A stretch of 64,000 nucleotides of DNA from positions 9,681,412 through 9,745,411 of the forward strand of contig NC_051102.1 in assembly GCF_901709675.1 (NCBI RefSeq), written 5' to 3'. Position 1 is the first letter of the stretch, and every line of letters starts with the position of its first letter. Below are positions 57,795-64,000 of the stretch, in pieces. The notes beneath the pieces are model-generated. The model was not told the origin of the DNA and searched no databases. It saw only the letters and a list, made by a program, of their open reading frames with translations. The position numbers were made by a program, and so were the translations under genes. Source of the DNA: Syngnathus acus (lineage: Eukaryota > Chordata > Actinopteri > Syngnathiformes > Syngnathidae).

Positions 57795-60032
57795 TCACAG
57801 TTGGGGCAGCTTGTCGACAGGTGTGTCGAATTTGAAGTCCAAAGGGAAAAGTTCAGCGGCGCGAGGGTAGATAAGCCGGTACGACTGTCGGATGGTCACG
57901 TCTGCAACACCGGCGGTGTCTCCGATTTCTTTAGTGGCACATGGAAGACATTTCCCAAGATGTAGATCTACTTAAATATCTCTGAAATGTACTCTGGACA
58001 AATTGCCTCAACACTCGTCTTACCTTTCTGTGTCTTCTTCTCGGCAGAGGCCTGCGAGGCCATGTAGATGGCGGCGGCGGCCACGGAGATGGGGCTCCTG
58101 CCGGGCACCAGGTCCAGCTCGACGGCCTTCATGGCGATGTACGTGGCGGCCATCTGCACCTGCTTGGGCAGGCCAAGATTGGAACAGAAGCGGGACATGA
58201 AGTCCCCTGTGGTGATGAGGTCCACGCTGGTCTCCAGGGCCTTCAGGATCAGCTTGAAACAGCGGCCGATCTCCTTTTTGGAGATGCGGGACACGGCGCA
58301 GATTTCTGAGGATCAACACGGACGCCGTGTTACTCGTCAACATGAAATTGGATCGCCATACATTGCATTCGGTAGTCAACGGGGATGTTTGTGGTATGAC
58401 CTTTAAACGTTCTGGGGACGCCTTCTTGTCTGCAGGCAATGTAGAGGCAGGCAGAAGCGATGGCGTCGTTGGCTCGGCCCTTCAGGCTCTTTTGTTCGTA
58501 AACTTGCTTGAATAGGTTGTTGGTTCTGTCCTGCCAGGCGAACATTGACAAGGTGAAAAGAAGCGCTACCCACCACTAACAGAAGAAACCCCTAAATCCT
58601 CATAGTAGTTCCCTTACTATAATGTTCCTTGGCAAATTAATGCGATCAGCCATGGTGGTGATCTCTTTGAAGGCGTTGAGCATGGCCCGGTCCGAGCTGC
58701 TCATGGTGCGGCGGTTCTGGTACTTGGAGTTGCCAAACTCGTCAAAACTAGCGGCCCCCGTTCCCTGTGATGGAAACAAAGAACTTCAATGTTGCCATCA
58801 CTATATCAGCGTAAGAGAATTGGAGTGGAGGGGTCCTCAAACGTTTCAGGTCCAAGGACACCTTACAGGGAAAGAAAGGTATTTGCTGACCTTGCTAATC
58901 ATGGTGGTGAGATCTCCTCCATTCAGCAGCGGGTTCTGGGCGTCGCCCACTCTGGATGGATCTTTGAGGGCTTTCTCGTTGGAAAACGTCCTCCACTCTG
59001 ACCCAACGTCGATCACACGGTCACCTGAGGAAAAACCCCGCCCCCACAAAAGGACACTTCGAACAGGACCAAAAAAAACTTGATGTGCAATCCTGTTAGA
59101 TGACACGCGTCTACTGGGCGCTTGCATCAGTACCAGCTGGTATGCATCATCTCCCTCCTGGTTAAAGCTCTGTGCTCAGGAGGCTCATTAGAGAGCGCTC
59201 CGATCCACCAGAGCTTTAACTTGAACGATGCATCACAGACTATGTCTTGGAAACAAGACAATATACTTTTCCTAATAATTGAGGTTAGTTTAGCCTTCTG
59301 CTAATGGTCCACTTTCTCATGCTGACCCTTTGCAAAATTCAGGGGTGCAGCTGTGCTTACCTACAACAAGACCACACTCAGGGCAAATCATGTCTCCTGC
59401 TCGGTAGTCTTCCACCAGGATAGCATCGGGGTGGTTGGGACACTGAACCCTGGGCAAGGTCGATCCATCTCCACTGTGGACGCAAAATGATCATCATGGA
59501 TACAAATATGAGCAGTTTTGTTACTTTACCAAACTGGGAGTAAGGTACGTAGCTATCCGTGATTTCACACCGCGTGTGATTATTTATACAAAAACCTAAT
59601 GTGAACCGCAATCAGAGTAAAAGAATTAAAAAAAAACAAGTTTAACAACCCTGCCTTAAAAAAAACAAATGTTCCAATGAATGTGATGACGCTGCGCAAG
59701 CCTGTTATTAGACAACTGGGCAGCCACTGCATTAGCCACACAGCTAGCGATCCCGGCATTATATCCTATATTTGGGACGGGAAACAATATTTTTTTAACA
59801 TCAGTGACAACTTTTACTGAATTAGCTCTTATTCCATACAATTGGTCTACGAAAAAACAACAGCGTGTGGGCATTACGACCGCTGAGCTAGCACGCTACA
59901 CTAACCAACAATACGCTACCTCATCGAGCGAGGGCCGTCTCTTTGTTTTCGGTGGCTTTAGCTCAAAAGTCACGTCGTTGAGTTATTTGTGACGAATAAT
60001 GAGCGCCCTACTCACCGGCTTGTAGACGCCAT
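57795..60032 (-). CDS. gtf2b: Transcription initiation factor IIB, complete, 318 aa
   Basis: A general RNA polymerase II factor that bridges TBP-bound promoter DNA and Pol II. Exons on the minus strand: 60016-60032, 59361-59473, 58891-59024, 58618-58764, 58401-58530, 58024-58305, 57795-57928 (stop 57795-57797), total 957 nt in frame. Visible are the Zn ribbon (C17, H20, C36, C39 in [20 protein letters not shown] and PEC), the B-reader/linker region ([18 protein letters not shown]), two cyclin folds ([20 protein letters not shown] to [35 protein letters not shown] to [17 protein letters not shown]) and the end [11 protein letters not shown]. It is nearly identical to human TFIIB (316 aa). The only insertion I see is two residues before the ribbon ([13 protein letters not shown]). 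The first coding exon is just 17 nt. Confidence 0.97.
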
Positions 60033-60086
60033 GACACAAGTGTAAGTCTGTCAAAGAAACAAACCACTTGGAGCTGAAGTACTCTT

Positions 60087-60092
60087 ATTTAT
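60087..60092 (-). promoter_or_regulatory. gtf2b: TATA box of gtf2b
   Basis: The minus strand reads CTATAAATAAG about 55 nt upstream of the gtf2b ATG. A start about 30 nt downstream would give a 5' UTR of only about 25 nt. It is the clearest TATA box in the window. Confidence 0.6.
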
Positions 60093-61130
60093 AGATTTTT
60101 GATCACGTGGCCTTTTGGGTACGGCAAGTCGGAGAGCACGAATCACCTATTTATATAAACTAAAATAACCGTACTATTCCCATTTCTGCGAACTTCTTTG
60201 AGCCAAGGTAGAAAGAAGGAAGCCAGGAAGGAATTAGTCTTTTTTTCCTTTAATGAAACAACATGATCATCCATAGCAAATTAGTACCCCAGTTTAGGAA
60301 AGACTGTTCAAATTGTTAGCATGAAGTTTTCCAGGTTGCATGTACGGTACATGTTAAATATGGGACACGGTAACTGCAATTACAAGTCGTTTGGAACTCC
60401 ATGTAAATGCACATAAACCAGAGAGTGAGGTACACGCATAATACAGCATTGTGAATAATAGAGAGCTAGTTGAGCTGGTTGTAAGCTTCATCTGAGCTCC
60501 TCCAATTAAAAGGAGGAAATCCCTTATATTGCTCATCATACATAAAGAGACAAAAAAAATTGCATTTGCCATCTTTAATGACGTCCATATTTGATCTTGT
60601 ACCACAGACTCAGGGCATCACACAATCTAATACTTGCTTTCTTTTCCCTCTTTCAGCCCCCCCTTCCCCCCATCAAAGTACTGTACATGAGTATCGTGAG
60701 AGCAGAGCGCTGGTAAATAGCAACCAGCAGCCCGAGACCGGTTAGAACCTGTATTGATAGCAACTATGGAGCACTTTCTCTGTCGGGTGCATCATCTGGG
60801 AATGATGTAAGAGCATTGGGTTCAATCCTGACTGGCTCAAGAAACAAAAACAACACATAAATTGTAACTTAAAAATAAGTGTTTGAAAATAAATTGTTCA
60901 AAAAAAAAATGCATGTATCGTAATTAAAAGTTAAATACAACTAAACCTTACAGATTAACTAAACTACTGATAATCGAATTAACCAGCGTCTGTGTGACCT
61001 TCTTTTTCCCGTTTTCACTTGAATGCAACATGGGATAAAGTTCGTAGGCAAAGCGGAGTCTTCAGGAAGTAGCCGTCCTTTCATCGTCCAATCAGAGGCG
61101 ACCAAAGCACAACGGCTCCATGTTGGTTCA
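60093..61130. other. Intergenic region between gtf2b and lrrc8d
   Basis: AT-rich to about 60950. A phrase at about 60815-60835 (GGGTTCAATCCTGACTGG) is weakly B-box-like. From 60960 it becomes balanced, with a CCAAT at about 61088-61092 (CCAATCAGAG) that suggests an approaching promoter. KYAT3, the GTF2B neighbour in human, is not found. Confidence 0.45.
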
Positions 61131-61357
61131 GCCTCTTGTCTCTCCTTCACCTGCCTCCTCTCTCCTCTCTTCTGTTGTTCGTCTGCGCACTTTGTCCGGG
61201 ACCAACAGGCTTGAACTGAGCTCTGTTCAGTGGGGAACGAACACTTGATGGATGTAGCCGCCACTCTCACCGACAAATGTGTGAACCGCGGAATCGGCGA
61301 AATGTGGTACGCCGGTTGAGCAAGGAATAACCGGGGTCCTTTAACGCCGCACCGTCA
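61131..61357 (+). other. lrrc8d: Probable non-coding first exon of lrrc8d
   Basis: A pyrimidine-rich then GC-balanced stretch ends at a strong donor, CCGTCA|GTAAGTG (61358). It lies about 40 nt downstream of a CCAAT box, and the next good acceptor (CGTTGCAG, ending 62568) is just before the lrrc8d ATG. LRRC8 genes typically have a non-coding first exon and one large coding exon. The 5' end is approximate. Confidence 0.5.
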
Positions 61358-62568
61358 GTAAGTGATGTATCACAGTATACTTGTAATCATTAAGTCCTTG
61401 CTAGTTAACAAGTATGGCTTTTGGAGGACTTTCTTTGTTTTTTTGCTTCAAACACTACAATACATTACAAAGTCAACAAGTAACCTGACTCAAAACATAA
61501 TCGCAGTTCATCCTGTAAAGGTTGCAAAGTCTACCCTGATCTCAAGAGGAAAAAAAGACCAGCTGTTCTATTCTTCGCATGCATTGTTCCTCTTATTTAT
61601 TAATAAACTCAGCTGTATTATATCACAAGGCTGCGGATACGTAATGGTCATGTTTGTGAGTGCATACGTGGATTTTATTCGCACGCATCTTGTGTTTACT
61701 TCCAGAGGGGGAAAAAAAATCTTTAATTTCTCGGGTCTCTTTATTGATACCAATAACGATCATTTTTGGCTAAAAATGACGTCACAAAAAGTCTAAAAGT
61801 CTGTAAGAAATGAAGTGCCGTTTTTCCATGTGATAAGAATATATAATCGAGCTCATGATGTGACGACATACAAACATCCATCCCGCATCTCTCCGTCCCA
61901 AATGGGCTCAACAAAGGATTACGTCAGAGTCCACGTCATTAATAAAAGTTTGGTGACGTCACATTATAACGCGGTTGTGTACAACATTGCAACCAATTGC
62001 CACTAAACTAACCAATGGGGGTATGTGACTTACTGATTCTATCGCGTGTTTGCGTTTGATTAACATTTTCCTCTGTTAATATGAAATAAAAGTGTTTTTG
62101 GGTAGCTGGCATTTCAATCCATTTCAAATTCATTTCACTTAAAAGTAAAGTATTGCCATGTAACAGATTCAACCCAAAGGTCACGGTACCACTATGACTC
62201 AAACTTGAATTGAATTAAAACAGACTTGTTAGGCAATGTGAAAAGTTACACATTGACACTTTTTAAATGGAGCTCCTAGTTTTTAAACACTTTTTTTATA
62301 TGCACCTGTTGGTATAACCCTTTGACAGGTTTGCTTTAGGCTTGACAAAAACAGAGCGACATGCTGAACGGGGAGGACTATTCGTATTGGACAGGAAGTA
62401 ACAAGTAAGAGCATTTCACAAGGCAATTGAAAGCAGGCCTGCGATTGAACATCCATTTTCAAAGCAGAAGGTTCCAACTTGACGTAATCAATGAGCTTTG
62501 TCTACATTGCTGTCGTGCTCCACTCAAATGTAAATACTCCAAACTGATTGTCCTTCCTCTCGTTGCAG
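61358..62568 (+). other. lrrc8d: lrrc8d intron 1 (probable), 1.2 kb
   Basis: AT-rich, with no repeat of clear borders. A 144-codon open frame at 61362-61796 on the plus strand has no recognisable domain and starts within the donor region, so it is not called as a gene. Confidence 0.5.
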
Positions 62569-62570
62569 TG

Positions 62571-64000
62571 ATGTTCACAGTGACCGAGTTTGCGTCCTTG
62601 AATGACGTCCATCCAACGTACCGCATCTTGAAGCCATGGTGGGATGTCTTCATGGACTATTTGAGCTTGGTCATGCTCATGTTGGCCCTATTCGCCATGA
62701 CCATGCAGATCACCAAGGACCAGCTAGCGTGCCTTCCTTTCATGGACGAAACGCAGGAGGACTCTCGAAATGACTCCGACCCCGCACAGAATGCTCAGCA
62801 AGTAGCTACTGCGATAAACATCAAGAGTGCCGTGCAGAACTTTCAGCCCGAGTATGAAGATACCGATAAGAGAGAAGAGAATTGTCGTGATCGGCCTCAA
62901 GCACCGGGAATCAAGACCAATTTGGACTTTCAGCAGTACGTGTTCATCAACCAAATGTGTTATCACCTGGTGTTGCCCTGGTATTCCAAATTCTTCCCTT
63001 ATCTCATCCTGATTAACACCATCATCCTGATGGTCAGCAGCAACTTCTGGTTCAAATTTCCCAAGACGAGCTCAAAAATAGAACACTTTGTCTCCATTCT
63101 GTGTCGCTGTTTCGAGTCTCCGTGGACCACCAAGGCCGTGTCGGAAACAGCCTGCGAAGAGTCGGAGAAGAACAAGCAGAGGTTGAGCGGCACCTCTTTC
63201 GCGCATCACACCGCGTCTTTAGAGGGCAACGAGGAAGGCTCCGGTTCCATGACCACCTCCCCCGCGCTGGAAGGCGTGGTGTCGGCAGATAACCCCATCG
63301 CCGAAGCCCCGACGGCCACCATGCCCATCTTGGATAAAAAGGACGGGGAGCAGGCCAAAGCCCTGTTTGAGAAAGTGCGCAAGTTCCGAGCTCACGTGGA
63401 GGACAACGATTTCATCTACAGGTTCTACGCGGCTCAGACCATCTTCAAAACGGCCACCTTCATTTCAATGCTGTCCTACACCTCCAGCTTTTTGGTGAAA
63501 ATTCATTTCGAGCATATATGCGAGACTGACGTCAAAGCGCTGGTGGGCTACGGACGCTTCTATTGTACGCACAACATGGCTTTCATGTTAGAAAAGGTGC
63601 TCTTCTGCTACATAGCGCTGATGATCTTGTATGGGATGGTGTGTCTCTACTCCCTCTTCTGGGTATTCCGAGGACCTCTGAAAGAGTATTCCTTTGAGAA
63701 AGTCAGGGAAGAGAGCAGCTTTAGTGACATTCCAGACGTCAAAAACGACTTTGCTTTCCTCTTACACATGGTCGACCAGTACGACCAGCTCTACTCCAAA
63801 CGCTTCGGCGTCTTCCTGTCCGAGGTGAGCGAGAACAAGCTGAGGGAGATCAGCCTCAATCACGAGTGGAACTTCAAAAAAGCCCGGAAATGCGTGACTC
63901 GGAACGCGCAAGATCAGCAAGAGCTGCACCTGAAGAATCTCTTTGGTCTTCCCAACGTGGTCTTTGACCTCACCGACTTGGAGGTGCTCAAGCTGGAGAA
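62571..64000 (+). CDS. lrrc8d: Volume-regulated anion channel subunit LRRC8D, N-terminal 476 codons (runs off the window)
   Basis: A subunit of hexameric LRRC8 channels in the plasma membrane; LRRC8D-containing channels pass organic osmolytes and some drugs. ATG 62571 follows the acceptor by two bases and starts MFTVTEFASLNDVHPTYRIL, close to LRRC8D and unlike LRRC8C. Visible are TM1 (YLSLVMLMLALFAMTMQ), extracellular loop 1 with Cys54 (LACLP) and an NDS glycosylation site, then KTNLDFQQYVFINQMCYH, TM2 (FPYLILINTIILMVSSNFWF), an intracellular loop with LDKKDGEQAKALFEKVRKFR, TM3, TM4 (CYIALMILYGMVCLYSLFWV), and the linker SFSDIPDVKNDFAFLLHMVD leading into the leucine-rich repeats, which begin near FDLTDLEVLKLE at the window end. 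Loop 1 is shorter than in human LRRC8D and contains an extra Cys (REENCRDRP). Fish have more than one lrrc8d copy; I cannot tell which this is. Confidence 0.93.
   Translation, partial: MFTVTEFASLNDVHPTYRILKPWWDVFMDYLSLVMLMLALFAMTMQITKDQLACLPFMDETQEDSRNDSDPAQNAQQVATAINIKSAVQNFQPEYEDTDKREENCRDRPQAPGIKTNLDFQQYVFINQMCYHLVLPWYSKFFPYLILINTIILMVSSNFWFKFPKTSSKIEHFVSILCRCFESPWTTKAVSETACEESEKNKQRLSGTSFAHHTASLEGNEEGSGSMTTSPALEGVVSADNPIAEAPTATMPILDKKDGEQAKALFEKVRKFRAHVEDNDFIYRFYAAQTIFKTATFISMLSYTSSFLVKIHFEHICETDVKALVGYGRFYCTHNMAFMLEKVLFCYIALMILYGMVCLYSLFWVFRGPLKEYSFEKVREESSFSDIPDVKNDFAFLLHMVDQYDQLYSKRFGVFLSEVSENKLREISLNHEWNFKKARKCVTRNAQDQQELHLKNLFGLPNVVFDLTDLEVLKLE

Noticed and set aside
60795-60840. B-box-like GGTTCAATCCT as a tRNA or SINE
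   Set aside because: Only one box, imperfect, with no A box at the right distance.
60093-62570. Search for KYAT3 (next to GTF2B in human)
   Set aside because: No aminotransferase-like exon was seen. The open frames at 60959-61276 and 61362-61796 have no domain.

Overview
The window is vertebrate, almost certainly teleost, genomic DNA. It carries eight protein-coding genes with vertebrate exon structure (GT-AG introns, one likely GC-AG intron), fish-like microsatellites and small inverted-repeat transposons. No bacterial, viral or CRISPR features are visible. Introns are mostly 70-1000 bp, so the genome is compact. I cannot name the species.

Layout, left to right. 1-10812: last nine exons of clstn2 (+), whose upstream exons lie outside the window. 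12213-18345: septin2 (-), complete, tail-to-tail with clstn2. 21658-22299: a single-exon, divergent SoxB2 gene closest to sox14 (+). 22849-26600: selenof (-), a selenoprotein with an in-frame UGA and a recognisable SECIS hairpin. 27453-40845: hs2st1 (+), head-to-head with selenof, with a 9-kb first intron. 43511-55768: pkn2 (+), 23 coding exons. 57491-60058: gtf2b (-), complete. 62571-64000: lrrc8d (+), start codon and first 476 codons; the gene continues past the window.

I translated and joined exons by hand. The joined frames are open and give septin2 357 aa, selenof 153 aa (with Sec84), hs2st1 360 aa, pkn2 982 aa and gtf2b 318 aa, all close to the human proteins. Each of these genes is therefore probably intact.

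Synteny: selenof(-), hs2st1(+), pkn2(+), gtf2b(-), lrrc8d(+) matches the order and strands of human 1p22, but LMO4 (human: between HS2ST1 and PKN2) and KYAT3 (next to GTF2B) are missing. clstn2 and sox14 are neighbours on human 3q22-q23, and SEPTIN2 is on human 2q37, so the window joins blocks that are separate in human.

The genes share no pathway. They cover synaptic adhesion and axonal transport (clstn2), septin filaments, neural SoxB2 transcription control, ER glycoprotein folding (selenof), heparan sulfate 2-O-sulfation in the Golgi (hs2st1), Rho-effector kinase signalling (pkn2), Pol II initiation (gtf2b) and volume-regulated anion channels (lrrc8d). The most interesting points are the selenof SECIS with a GUGA core, two small in-frame stop-free introns in pkn2 (one GC-AG), eroded kinesin-binding motifs in clstn2, the fast-evolving sox14 copy, and the loss of lmo4 beside a large intron that looks like a regulatory landscape.
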